42,954 bases of DNA from an uncultured Synergistales bacterium (lineage in GTDB: Bacteria; Synergistota; Synergistia; Synergistales; Aminobacteriaceae), in NCBI GenBank assembly GCA_905233215.1, contig CAJODC010000015.1:1-42954 (forward strand), written 5' to 3'. The notes beneath the pieces were generated by a model, which was not told the origin of the DNA, ran no database searches, and saw only the letters and a program-made list of their open reading frames with translations. Below, piece after piece: positions 8,710 through 16,829 of this stretch (position 1 is the first letter of the stretch; each line of letters begins with the position of its first letter). Position numbers and translations under genes: made by a program.

Positions 8710-8949
8710 ATGAGCAGACTTGAATACAAAGGTTATTACACTCACATTGAAATTGACTTTGATGATGAATTGTTCTACGGCAAAATTGATGGCATACGTG
8801 ATTTCGTAAACTTCATGAGCGACATCAAAGACGGTGTTGCTGGCATAGTCAAAGAATTTCACAGCGCAGTTGATGATTATCTCGAATTTTGCAAAGCGAT
8901 AGGAAAAGAACCCAATGTCCCGGAAGTTTTGCAGGAGGCAGCACTTTAA
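8710..8949 (+). CDS. HicB-family protein, orphan antitoxin-like
   Basis: The 79-residue product matches the HicB fold: an N-terminal YKGYYTHIEIDFDDELFYGK beta region, then GIRDFVNF and the hallmark VDDYLEFCKAIGKEPNVPE. HicB normally neutralises the HicA mRNA-interferase and represses its own operon through a C-terminal ribbon-helix-helix domain. Here the protein stops soon after the hallmark, so the DNA-binding part is absent, and no hicA gene adjoins. TAGAAT (8698-8703) sits only 6 bases before the ATG with no clear RBS, so a leaderless transcript is possible. It is probably a remnant or a stand-alone regulator. Confidence 0.75.
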   Translation: MSRLEYKGYYTHIEIDFDDELFYGKIDGIRDFVNFMSDIKDGVAGIVKEFHSAVDDYLEFCKAIGKEPNVPEVLQEAAL

Positions 8950-8982
8950 GTTTGAGCTATAATACTCTCGGGAGGTGCTGGA

Positions 8983-10455
8983 ATGAAGCACTATATATGT
9001 TTTGATGCCGGAACACAGAGCGTTAAAGTTGCGGTATACGATGAGGCAGGCGTTCAGGTTGCTGTTGACGTGAATCCAACAACGCTGAATTATCCTGAAG
9101 CAGGCTGGGTTGAAATGGACGTTGACGAGTATTTCCGTCTGGCTCTCAAGGGAATGAGACGCTGTGCCGGGATTATGCGTGAAAAAGGTCTCGACACATC
9201 ATCAGTCCGTTCAGTCATGGGAGACGGGATAATTTGCGGAATCGCTGGCGTTGACGAAAACGGAAAGGCCGTAACGCAGTACATCAATTATCTTGACTCA
9301 CGGACACAGGAAGACGCTGAGGCTTTGTCGGCGAAAAATCTTAACATCTGGGCAAATGAGACAGGAAACCCTGAACCTTTGTGTTTGTTCCCTGCGTTAC
9401 ATGCTCGTTGGCTTCTGAAAAATTCGCCAAACATCGGGAAAGTCAAAAAGTTCGTACACAATGCGCCCTACATTTTGATGAATCTTGCCGGATTGAAGGC
9501 CGATGACGCTTTCATTGACTGCGGAGCGATGTCAGGCTGGGGACTCGGCTACAATGTTGTCAAAAAGCAGTGGTCAGACGAACAGTTAGACATTCTCGGA
9601 ATCGACAAGTCATTGATGCCGAGAATCGTTAAGGCTTGGGACGTTGTAGGCGGATTGTCTCATGAATGCGCCGAATACACAGGCTTCCCCGAAGGAACTC
9701 CGATCTGCGCAGGAGCAGGAGACACGATGCAATCATTGCTGGCCTGCGGAGTTCACGAGCCGGGACACGCCGTCGATGTCGCCGGGACCTGTTCAATGTT
9801 CTGCATATCAACGGGCGGAATCGTTCCCGGTCTCAGCAAAAAGGGCAACTCTCTCATCTTCAACAGCGGTACTCTTCCTGACACTTATTTTTACTGGGGC
9901 TTCGTTCGGACTGGCGGACTCGCTCTCAGGTGGTTCAGGGATAACATCTGCAACAAGCCCGGCGATGATTCGTATTATGATTACTTGAGCGAAGGCGCGG
10001 AAAAATTATCAGGCTCAGAGGGAGTCCGCTTCCTTCCGTACCTGACTGGAGGCCCAAAAGGTATGGAGAACGTTCACGGCTGTTTTCTGAACATGGGAAT
10101 GAACACAAATCAATTCGTACTGTGGCGTTCCGTACTTGAGGCCATCGCTGGCGAGTATTCAGAGATTGCTGACAGGTGCAGGGAAGCTGGGACTCCTGTT
10201 GACAGAGTGATAATCACTGAAGGCGGAAGCAAATCGGCTTTGTGGAATCAGATTAAGGCTGACATGATTCGGGCTGAGACCGTAACGCTCAAGACAGGCG
10301 GTGCCCTTGCGACCAATGCTGTTACCGGTGCTTACGCTGTCGGCGATATTCCTGACATGGCCGGGAAAGTTCATGAAGTTTTGACTGAAACGGGGCATTA
10401 CATTCCGAGTGAAAAGAAACTCTCACTGCCTAAGCTGAAAGTTATAGGGGAATAG
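8983..10455 (+). CDS. FGGY-family carbohydrate kinase (xylulokinase-like)
   Basis: This 490-residue protein phosphorylates a sugar or polyol with ATP in the cytoplasm. The N-terminal phosphate-1 motif is ICFDAGTQSVKVAVYD, the sugar-contact region YPEAGWVEMD is typical of xylulokinase-like FGGY enzymes, and the C-terminal ATP domain has AGAGDTMQSLLACG and ITEGGSKSALWNQI. The substrate cannot be fixed from sequence; xylulose, or an unusual ketose, is likely. GGGAGG lies 8 bases before the ATG and a TATAAT at 8958-8963 may serve as -10 without a good -35. No sugar isomerase or transporter adjoins; a PfkB kinase lies 1.4 kb away on the other strand. Confidence 0.87.
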   Translation: MKHYICFDAGTQSVKVAVYDEAGVQVAVDVNPTTLNYPEAGWVEMDVDEYFRLALKGMRRCAGIMREKGLDTSSVRSVMGDGIICGIAGVDENGKAVTQYINYLDSRTQEDAEALSAKNLNIWANETGNPEPLCLFPALHARWLLKNSPNIGKVKKFVHNAPYILMNLAGLKADDAFIDCGAMSGWGLGYNVVKKQWSDEQLDILGIDKSLMPRIVKAWDVVGGLSHECAEYTGFPEGTPICAGAGDTMQSLLACGVHEPGHAVDVAGTCSMFCISTGGIVPGLSKKGNSLIFNSGTLPDTYFYWGFVRTGGLALRWFRDNICNKPGDDSYYDYLSEGAEKLSGSEGVRFLPYLTGGPKGMENVHGCFLNMGMNTNQFVLWRSVLEAIAGEYSEIADRCREAGTPVDRVIITEGGSKSALWNQIKADMIRAETVTLKTGGALATNAVTGAYAVGDIPDMAGKVHEVLTETGHYIPSEKKLSLPKLKVIGE

Positions 10456-10478
10456 GATTCGGCCTGTTCCCCTTTTTT
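10447..10478 (+). terminator. Rho-independent terminator after the FGGY kinase
   Basis: A 10-bp stem (10447-10456 pairing with 10463-10472, one G-T pair) is followed by six T residues. Its 5' arm overlaps the stop codon of the kinase gene. The convergent antiporter gene stops 2 bases beyond. Confidence 0.9.
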
Positions 10479-10479
10479 G

Positions 10480-11802
10480 TTAATCCTCTCCGTAGAGGCC
10501 GTACATTTGACGGTTAAGTTTGTTTCTTCTCTGATACAGATCTTCCTCAATCTCGTCTGCTTGTTCCTCAAGCATGTACTTATCTTCAAATACTGTCGTT
10601 CCTACGGCATCATTTCCGCCCTTGAACGCTCCCTTCAAAAGCACAGGCGTTATTATCGTGCAGATGATTATCATGATGATTATCGGGCCGAGTTCGCTTT
10701 CCTCAACAAGATTCATAGCGACCCCCTTGTTCGCAACAATCAAGGCGACTTCTCCCCTGCATACCATTCCGAGTCCGACCTGATAGCTTTGGCGTTTGTC
10801 GAAACCGCAGACGAACGCTCCCAATCCACAGCCGAAAAGTTTTGACACTATGCTGACGATAACAAGAACTACGGTGAAAATCACAACGCTTGATGAAAAT
10901 TCAGGCAGTGTAACTTCGAGTCCAATGTTGGCGAAAAACACAGGTGTCAACAAAAGATAAGCGATCGTGTCGAACTTGCTGGCGATGTACTGCCCCTTCG
11001 GAGACATCGCTATTATCATTCCAGCCGCAAACGCCCCGATAATGTCAGCAACTCCGAACACAACTTCAGCCGCCCACGCCATGAACAGGCAAAGAGCGAA
11101 GCCCATGACAGGATAACGCCTCAAGTTTCTGCTCTCCTGTATGCGGTCTGACCACATCATATATTTGTTGTAGACGTAGCCTGTTATCACGATGAACACG
11201 AAGAAGCCCAGAATCTTCACGAACACCATCAAAAGATTCGTATCGCCTCCAGCTATACCCGTAACAATCGTCAGGCATATCAAGCCCAAAATATCGTCTA
11301 TCAATGCCGCCGCTAATATCGTGTTGCCGACTTTCGTTGACATCTTGCCGAGTTCCTTCAGTGCTTCAACGGTAATTGACACTGATGTTGCCGTGAGAAT
11401 CGCTCCGACGAATATCGCCGAGTGGAAATCGACATCAGGGTTGAAGAAGTACATCATTCCCGTACCCATTCCGAGAGGCAGAGCGACTCCCAAAAGAGCC
11501 ACGATGAAACCCGAAAAGCCTGACGCTTTGAGTTCCTCAACATTCGTCTCCATTCCTGCGGTGAACATGATTACTATAACGCCTAATGCCGCTATTCTTG
11601 AGAGAAGCTCAGACGGCATCAGGCAGATTTGAACGCCGAAGAAATGATTTGTTACCGCTCCGAGTACGGCAGGCCCGAAAAATAATCCCGCCATCAACGC
11701 TCCCACAACCTGCGGCATTTGCGCACGTCTTGAAAGTATGCTGAAGATTTTTGTTGACATCAAGATTACGCAAAGGCTCAACAGGTAGTTATAGCCTTCC
11801 AT
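10480..11802 (-). CDS. Monovalent cation:proton antiporter, CPA2 (KefB/NhaS) type
   Basis: The 440-residue inner-membrane protein has about a dozen hydrophobic segments, beginning YNYLLSLCVILMSTKIF. It carries the CPA2 hallmark paired aspartates in ALIDDILGLICL, preceded by the conserved ILTATSVSITVEALKELG segment. It should exchange Na+ or K+ for protons across the cytoplasmic membrane. The C-terminal 50 residues are hydrophilic and acidic; the TrkA-N/C regulatory domain of KefB/KefC is absent. It lies 18 bp downstream of the PfkB kinase and probably shares its transcript; the RBS is weak (GGGGGAAG). Confidence 0.9.
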   Translation of the reverse strand: MEGYNYLLSLCVILMSTKIFSILSRRAQMPQVVGALMAGLFFGPAVLGAVTNHFFGVQICLMPSELLSRIAALGVIVIMFTAGMETNVEELKASGFSGFIVALLGVALPLGMGTGMMYFFNPDVDFHSAIFVGAILTATSVSITVEALKELGKMSTKVGNTILAAALIDDILGLICLTIVTGIAGGDTNLLMVFVKILGFFVFIVITGYVYNKYMMWSDRIQESRNLRRYPVMGFALCLFMAWAAEVVFGVADIIGAFAAGMIIAMSPKGQYIASKFDTIAYLLLTPVFFANIGLEVTLPEFSSSVVIFTVVLVIVSIVSKLFGCGLGAFVCGFDKRQSYQVGLGMVCRGEVALIVANKGVAMNLVEESELGPIIIMIIICTIITPVLLKGAFKGGNDAVGTTVFEDKYMLEEQADEIEEDLYQRRNKLNRQMYGLYGED

Positions 11803-11820
11803 TTTTGTCCATCTTCCCCC

Positions 11821-12756
11821 TTAAAGCTCGTAGTCATCGCCTGACGCTTCGCCAAGCAATGCGCTGACCTGATGCCGCCATGGCATTGAAGGGTGTGCGC
11901 CGATCTTCGTACACGCCAAAGCACCGCAGGCCGATGCGAATCTTGCGGCTGACTTCAGCGGCATTCCCTCGCAGAGTCCAACGCAGAAACCTGCGCAGAA
12001 TGCGTCCCTTGCTCCTGTGTTGTCGACTGATCGAATGTTGAAAGCATCGAATGAAAAGTTATCGCCGTTCTTTGCGAAAATTGTTCCGCCCTTTGCGCTT
12101 TGAGTTACTACAAGGCACTTTATGCCCCTGTTCATAACAGCATTAGCCATTGATGCTATCGAGTCATGCTTCTTTTTACCGGCGTAAAAACTCAATGCTC
12201 TTTCGTTCAAAATGAGATAGTCAATGTTCCCCCACGCTTCAGCCGGAAGCGAAAACGGAGGTTCAGCGGATAGAAATGTTCTACAGCCGTGACGGCGTGA
12301 TAGTTTCAATCCTGTTACTACCGTGTGAGTCGGGCTTTCCATTTGGAATAAAGCAGCGTCAGAGTCTTCAAAAATTTTCGCCGCTCCTGTTACCGCTTTG
12401 TCATCAAGTAATGAATTTGCTCCTTGTGAAACTACAATCGAATTTTCGCCCTCATCAGTTACCGTTATGACTGCTGTACCTGTAGGAGCGTCTCTGCGTG
12501 TTTGAAGCTGTGAGCAGTCGACACCGTTTTCAGTCAGTACGGCTCTGAGCCGCCGGCCGAAATCATCACTGCCTACGCAGCCAATAATATGAGAAGATGC
12601 ACTGAGTCGAGCTGCCGCTAACGCCTGATTAGATCCCTTTCCGCCTCCTGCCATTCCGAACGCGCTGCCTATAACAGTTTCGCCCTTCTGCGGACAATGA
12701 GGAGCGCGTACAACTAGGTCAATATTTAATGAGCCTACTACTGCAACTGCCGACAT
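11821..12756 (-). CDS. rbsK: PfkB-family sugar kinase, ribokinase-like, with G-to-R change in GAGD motif
   Basis: The 311-residue protein has the ribokinase substrate signature GGGKGSNQALAAARL (residues 38-51) and the N-terminal VGSLNIDLV. It would transfer phosphate from ATP to ribose or a related sugar. The family signature 2 normally reads DTTGAGD; here it is DNTGARD, with R250 replacing the third glycine of the anion hole while the catalytic D251 is kept. The codon is AGG, one transition from GGG. An Arg at this site could weaken or abolish catalysis. GGGGG lies before the ATG. The antiporter gene follows at 18 bp. Substrate identity is inferred from family only. Confidence 0.85.
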   Translation of the reverse strand: MSAVAVVGSLNIDLVVRAPHCPQKGETVIGSAFGMAGGGKGSNQALAAARLSASSHIIGCVGSDDFGRRLRAVLTENGVDCSQLQTRRDAPTGTAVITVTDEGENSIVVSQGANSLLDDKAVTGAAKIFEDSDAALFQMESPTHTVVTGLKLSRRHGCRTFLSAEPPFSLPAEAWGNIDYLILNERALSFYAGKKKHDSIASMANAVMNRGIKCLVVTQSAKGGTIFAKNGDNFSFDAFNIRSVDNTGARDAFCAGFCVGLCEGMPLKSAARFASACGALACTKIGAHPSMPWRHQVSALLGEASGDDYEL

Positions 12757-12837
12757 AATGTTTTGCCCCCTTTTATTTATAATTTTCGTATAATATCACA
12801 GTTCACATATTTTTATACTATAAGGAGGTATTTTTTC

Positions 12838-14256
12838 ATGCAGGGTTTTTCAGAAATTCTAGGTCTCATTGATGACTACATGTACTACCCTGTTTTAATC
12901 GTTGTCTTGACTTTTGCGGGAATATATTTCTCGTTCAAGTCAAAATTCGCTCAAGTCCGTTTGTGTTTCGAGTCGATGCGCATCATTGCCGAACGTCCTG
13001 ACGACAAAAACGCTGTCTCATCGTTCGGAGCGTTGATGGTCTCGACAGCCTCAAGGGTCGGAACAGGCAACATCATCGGAGTCTCAACGGCGATATGTCT
13101 CGGCGGTCCCGGTGCAGTGTTCTGGATGTGGGTGCTTGCGATTCTCGGAGGCTCAAGCGCATTGGTCGAAAGCACACTGGCTCAGATCTTCAAGCATAAG
13201 GACACGAAGACCGGCCACAGTTACGGCGGACCTGCCTATTACATCGAGGCAGTAATCCACAGCAAAGCATTAGCGGTGATATTCTGTATCTCGCTGATTG
13301 CCACGTATGCTTTCGGTTTCAACGCTCTAGCTTCGTATAACCTTCAGTCGACATTCTCTGTCTATCCGTTCTATGACGCTGACATAACGCCGATGGCAAT
13401 CGGTTTTGTTACTGCTCTTGCTGCCGGTTGGTGCTTGTTCGGAGGAGCGAAGAGAATCGTTAAGGTTACGGGAGTTCTTGTGCCTGTGATGGGAGTAGTT
13501 TACGTTCTCGCTTCAATCGCTGTCATCGTGATAAAAATCGACATGCTTCCGTCAGTGCTGAAGATGATATTTTCTGACGCTTTCAACTTCAAGGCAATAT
13601 TCAGCGGTATAGCTGGCTCTTGCTTGATGTTCGGAATAAAGCGAGGTCTGTACTCGAACGAAGCCGGAGTCGGTTCAGCCCCCAACGCAGCAGCATCAGC
13701 TCAGACTTCACACCCGGTGAAGCAGGGACTGATTCAGATGCTTTCGGTTTACATTGACACGATTCTGATCTGTTCGGCAACGGCGTTCATGTGCCTGATG
13801 TCTGGCGCACCGATAAGCCGTGAAGCAGCAGGGGCGCAATACGTTCAGCAGTCCATGTTCATGATATTCGGGGACTTCGGGCCCGTGTTCATTTCGGTGA
13901 TAATGGTGCTGTTCGCTTTCACGACACTTCTGGGCAATCTGTTCTACGTTGACAACGCCATAGCCTACATCAACGGAAAGAAGATGCCCAGTCATGTATT
14001 CATGTCAGCGTTCAAAGTGGTGTGCGCAATCGTTGTACTTGTCGGAGCAATGATGCCGATGAATGATGCTTGGGCAATCGCTGATATTCTCATGGGAGTC
14101 ATGGCACTGATAAACATACCGTGCATAATGATAGCCGGAAAGATCGCTTTCTCCGCTCTTGCTGATTACGAGTCACAGAGGCGTTCAGGGAAGAATCCTG
14201 AGTTCCACGCTTCATCAATCGGTCTTGATTCGTCAAAGCTGGCCTACTGGAAATGA
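12838..14256 (+). CDS. Sodium:alanine (AGCS) family symporter
   Basis: I start at ATG 12838 because AAGGAGG (12822-12828) is placed ideally; a longer open frame back to 12763 lacks an RBS. The 472-residue membrane protein shows the AGCS signature region (STASRVGTGNIIGVSTA, then CLGGPGAVFWMW) and a later RGLYSNEAGVGSAPNAAA. The family imports alanine or glycine with Na+. It has about 11 transmembrane segments. Its stop overlaps the start of the dehydrogenase gene (ATGA, 14253-14256), so amino-acid uptake and 2-hydroxyacid metabolism are co-translated. TATAAT at 12789-12794 is a possible -10. Confidence 0.93.
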   Translation: MQGFSEILGLIDDYMYYPVLIVVLTFAGIYFSFKSKFAQVRLCFESMRIIAERPDDKNAVSSFGALMVSTASRVGTGNIIGVSTAICLGGPGAVFWMWVLAILGGSSALVESTLAQIFKHKDTKTGHSYGGPAYYIEAVIHSKALAVIFCISLIATYAFGFNALASYNLQSTFSVYPFYDADITPMAIGFVTALAAGWCLFGGAKRIVKVTGVLVPVMGVVYVLASIAVIVIKIDMLPSVLKMIFSDAFNFKAIFSGIAGSCLMFGIKRGLYSNEAGVGSAPNAAASAQTSHPVKQGLIQMLSVYIDTILICSATAFMCLMSGAPISREAAGAQYVQQSMFMIFGDFGPVFISVIMVLFAFTTLLGNLFYVDNAIAYINGKKMPSHVFMSAFKVVCAIVVLVGAMMPMNDAWAIADILMGVMALINIPCIMIAGKIAFSALADYESQRRSGKNPEFHASSIGLDSSKLAYWK

Positions 14257-15239
14257 AGATTTGTTTTTACGCACTTCGGGAATATGATGAGCTTCATTTC
14301 TGCCGTCAGATGAAACAAAAGTACGGCGTTGATTTCGTCTACACTACTGAATACCCGAACGATGACAACATCACGCTGGCTTCTGGCTGCGACGGAATGA
14401 GCTGTACGCCCTGCGACATGTCAGCGAAAGTCCTTGAGGCTTTCCACAACGTTGGAGTGAAATATATTCTTCTTCGTTCAGTCGGTTACGATCATGTTGA
14501 CATGGAAGCGGCGAGGCGACTCGGTCTCAAAGTTGACACTGTAACTTATCCGCCGACAGGAGTGGCAGATTACGCGATAATGCTGATGCTTGCCAGCGTG
14601 AGGAGATTCGCTCACATTCTGAAGCGTGCTGAACTTCAGGACTATTCGCTGAAGAACAAACTTGGCCGTGATTTTTCGATGTGTACTGTCGGCGTAATGG
14701 GAACAGGGCGAATCGGTACTACAGTCATTCAACACCTTTCGGGCTTCGGCTGTAGGATACTCGCTTATGATGTCCGCAAGAACGAGACGGCCATGAAGTA
14801 CGCCGATTATGTCGACCGTGATACTATCTTCGCCGAGTCCGACATCATCACTCTTCACATGAACGCCAACGATGACAACTACCACATCATCGACAGGTCA
14901 GCGATCGAAAAGATGAAGGACGGAGCATACATCATCAACACTGCACGAGGGAAGCTGGTTGACTCTGAGGCGTTAATCTGGGGGATTGAGACCGGGAAAC
15001 TCGGAGGAGCCGCTCTTGATGTCGTTGAGTTCGAGAACGGTTTGTATTATTACGATCTTATGGGCGAAGTCATGGTCAACCCTAAACTCGCTATGCTGAG
15101 ATCTTTTCCGAATGTGATACTGAGTCCGCACACGGCTTTTTACACTGCTGAAGACGTTTGCGACATGGTAGAGGGAAATTTTCGGAGCTGTTACGAGTTC
15201 GGAACTGGAAAGAAATCTCACGGCGTTGAGATTCAGTAG
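14253..15239 (+). CDS. D-2-hydroxyacid dehydrogenase (D-lactate dehydrogenase / VanH type)
   Basis: The 328-residue protein is an NAD-dependent D-2-hydroxyacid dehydrogenase. It has the nucleotide-binding loop GVMGTGRIG with an acidic residue ending the next strand (LAYD), which favours NAD over NADP. The catalytic set is Arg in NTARGKLVD, Glu in DVVEFENG and His in LSPHTAF. The N-terminal SVGYDHVDMEAA and the YPPTGVADYA segment resemble D-lactate dehydrogenases. It should reduce pyruvate or a related 2-oxoacid. It is translationally coupled to the alanine symporter, so alanine-derived pyruvate is a reasonable substrate. No D-Ala-D-Lac ligase is nearby, so a VanH role in cell-wall synthesis is unsupported. 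Confidence 0.9.
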   Translation: MKICFYALREYDELHFCRQMKQKYGVDFVYTTEYPNDDNITLASGCDGMSCTPCDMSAKVLEAFHNVGVKYILLRSVGYDHVDMEAARRLGLKVDTVTYPPTGVADYAIMLMLASVRRFAHILKRAELQDYSLKNKLGRDFSMCTVGVMGTGRIGTTVIQHLSGFGCRILAYDVRKNETAMKYADYVDRDTIFAESDIITLHMNANDDNYHIIDRSAIEKMKDGAYIINTARGKLVDSEALIWGIETGKLGGAALDVVEFENGLYYYDLMGEVMVNPKLAMLRSFPNVILSPHTAFYTAEDVCDMVEGNFRSCYEFGTGKKSHGVEIQ

Positions 15240-15245
15240 CAAACA

Positions 15246-15284
15246 AAAAGCGGGACTCCCTCAAAAGGAATCCCGTTTTTTTTG
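15246..15284. terminator. Bidirectional terminator between convergent ldh and htrA genes
   Basis: A 9-bp stem with one mismatch (15252-15260 with 15268-15276) has eight T residues after it (15277-15284) and an A-rich tract before it (15242-15250), so it can end transcripts from both sides. Confidence 0.85.
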
Positions 15285-15302
15285 GGGGTTTTCTGCGTGT
15301 TA

Positions 15303-16751
15303 CTACTTATCTGGCTTGCTGGCCATTATAAAATATGTTGAGCCTTCTCGCTCAATCATCAACACGATTGAATTATCATTGCCGACAGCCTTCTTGAGGT
15401 CGTTTACGGTCTTGACCTCCTGACCGTTGACCTCAATAATCAAATCGCCCTCTCGAATGTCTCCGTCTGATGAGGCTCTCGAGTCCTTGTCGATTTCCGT
15501 TACGACAAGCCCGTTGCTGTTCGAGTCGATTCTGTACTGCCGTCTTAGTGAGTCATTGAGCGGTGAAACTTCAGCGATTCCAAAATCCTTCAGAGTGTCG
15601 ACTCCGCTTGAACTTTCCTTTGACTTTTCATCGCTTCTGGAATTTTCAACGCTTCCATCGCCTTTGCTGTTGCGTTCGGCAAGTTTCACGTTGAATGTGA
15701 GTTTCTTGCCCTTCCTGATGACTTGAAGTTTTGCCACTGAGTTCGGCGCGAGAGTTCTGACTTTCGACACGAAGTCGTTAGCGTCCTTGACCTTATGCCC
15801 GTTGATTTCAACAACAACATCGCCGCGCTTGATTCCGGCTTTTTCCGCAGGGTCTCCCTTGAAGACATCGTTAATCATCGCTCCGTTAGTGCCTTCAACA
15901 CCGTAAGCCTTCGCCATTTCGGGAGTGATTCCCCTGACGCTAACGCCGAGCCAGCCGCGTTTGACACGTCCGAACGACACAAGGTCGCCCATGATTTCTT
16001 TCGCTTTGTTGACTGGAATTGCGAAGCCCAAGCCCTGAGCGTAAGGAATGATTGCCGTGTTGATGCCGACAACTTTTCCGTCCATGTTGAGAAGAGGCCC
16101 GCCGGAGTTGCCCGGGTTAATCGCTGCGTCTGTCTGCAAAAAGTCATCAAAGTTCACGTCCTGAGCATGAATGCTTCTGTTCTTCGCCGAAATCACTCCG
16201 GCTGTAACTGACTGCTCAAAGCCGTAAGGATTGCCGATTGCTACGACAAATTCGCCGACTTCGAGAGCGTCAGAGTCGCCAAGTTCGAGAACAGGCAGAG
16301 ACTCATCAGGCTCAATCTTTATGACTGCGAGGTCATACGTTGGATCACTGCCTACGATTTTTGCGGGATAAGTCTTTTTGCTTCCGTTCTCAAGCTGTAA
16401 TGACACTGTGATTTTGTCTACTCCGTCAACAACGTGATTGTTCGTGAGTATCTGGCCTTCTTTGCTGACTATGAAGCCGGAGCCTCTGCCCTTCATCGGA
16501 ACTGAGCGAGTGAACTCCTTGAACGAATCGCCGAAAAATCTCTTGAAGAACGGGTCATCATCAAACGGAAACGGCGAAATTGAACGTCTTGCTGTCTTTT
16601 CAACGTCAATGTTGACCACAGCAACCGATGCTTTTTTCACGATAGGCACAATAGGATTCGATAACGCTGACGAAAGAGCGAAAGCACTCCCTGACACCGT
16701 GAAAATTACTGCAATAGCAAGTGTAAAAGCTAAAAATTTTCTTGTTGTCAA
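15303..16751 (-). CDS. htrA: HtrA/DegP-like periplasmic serine protease
   Basis: I choose TTG 16751, because GGAGG lies 11 bases before it and it gives a proper signal peptide (MTTRKFLAFTLAIAVIFTVS); the open frame to ATG 16817 lacks an RBS. The 482-residue product has the trypsin-like triad H106 (TNNHVVDG), D140 (DPTYDLAVIKI) and S216 (NPGNSGGPL). Two PDZ domains follow, the first from about GWLGVSV and the second from about 390. A charged Ser/Lys-rich linker separates them. It should degrade or refold misfolded envelope proteins. The gene follows the Lgt-like gene and converges with ldh across a shared terminator. Confidence 0.95.
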   Translation of the reverse strand: MTTRKFLAFTLAIAVIFTVSGSAFALSSALSNPIVPIVKKASVAVVNIDVEKTARRSISPFPFDDDPFFKRFFGDSFKEFTRSVPMKGRGSGFIVSKEGQILTNNHVVDGVDKITVSLQLENGSKKTYPAKIVGSDPTYDLAVIKIEPDESLPVLELGDSDALEVGEFVVAIGNPYGFEQSVTAGVISAKNRSIHAQDVNFDDFLQTDAAINPGNSGGPLLNMDGKVVGINTAIIPYAQGLGFAIPVNKAKEIMGDLVSFGRVKRGWLGVSVRGITPEMAKAYGVEGTNGAMINDVFKGDPAEKAGIKRGDVVVEINGHKVKDANDFVSKVRTLAPNSVAKLQVIRKGKKLTFNVKLAERNSKGDGSVENSRSDEKSKESSSGVDTLKDFGIAEVSPLNDSLRRQYRIDSNSNGLVVTEIDKDSRASSDGDIREGDLIIEVNGQEVKTVNDLKKAVGNDNSIVLMIEREGSTYFIMASKPDK

Positions 16752-16829
16752 AACTAAATTACCTCCATAAAGATTTTCACGGCCATGTATTTTAGTTGCT
16801 AATTGTGAGTAAAACATGAATGTTTTTGC

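Noticed and set aside
12763-12837. N-terminal extension of the AGCS symporter
   Set aside because: There is no RBS before it, it contains a possible promoter, and AAGGAGG precedes ATG 12838.
14253-15239. Vancomycin-resistance type VanH
   Set aside because: No vanA/ddl-type ligase or vanX neighbours; the general D-2-hydroxyacid dehydrogenase assignment is safer.
16752-16817. ATG 16817 as the htrA start
   Set aside because: It lacks an RBS and would hide the signal peptide behind 22 polar residues; TTG 16751 has GGAGG in place.
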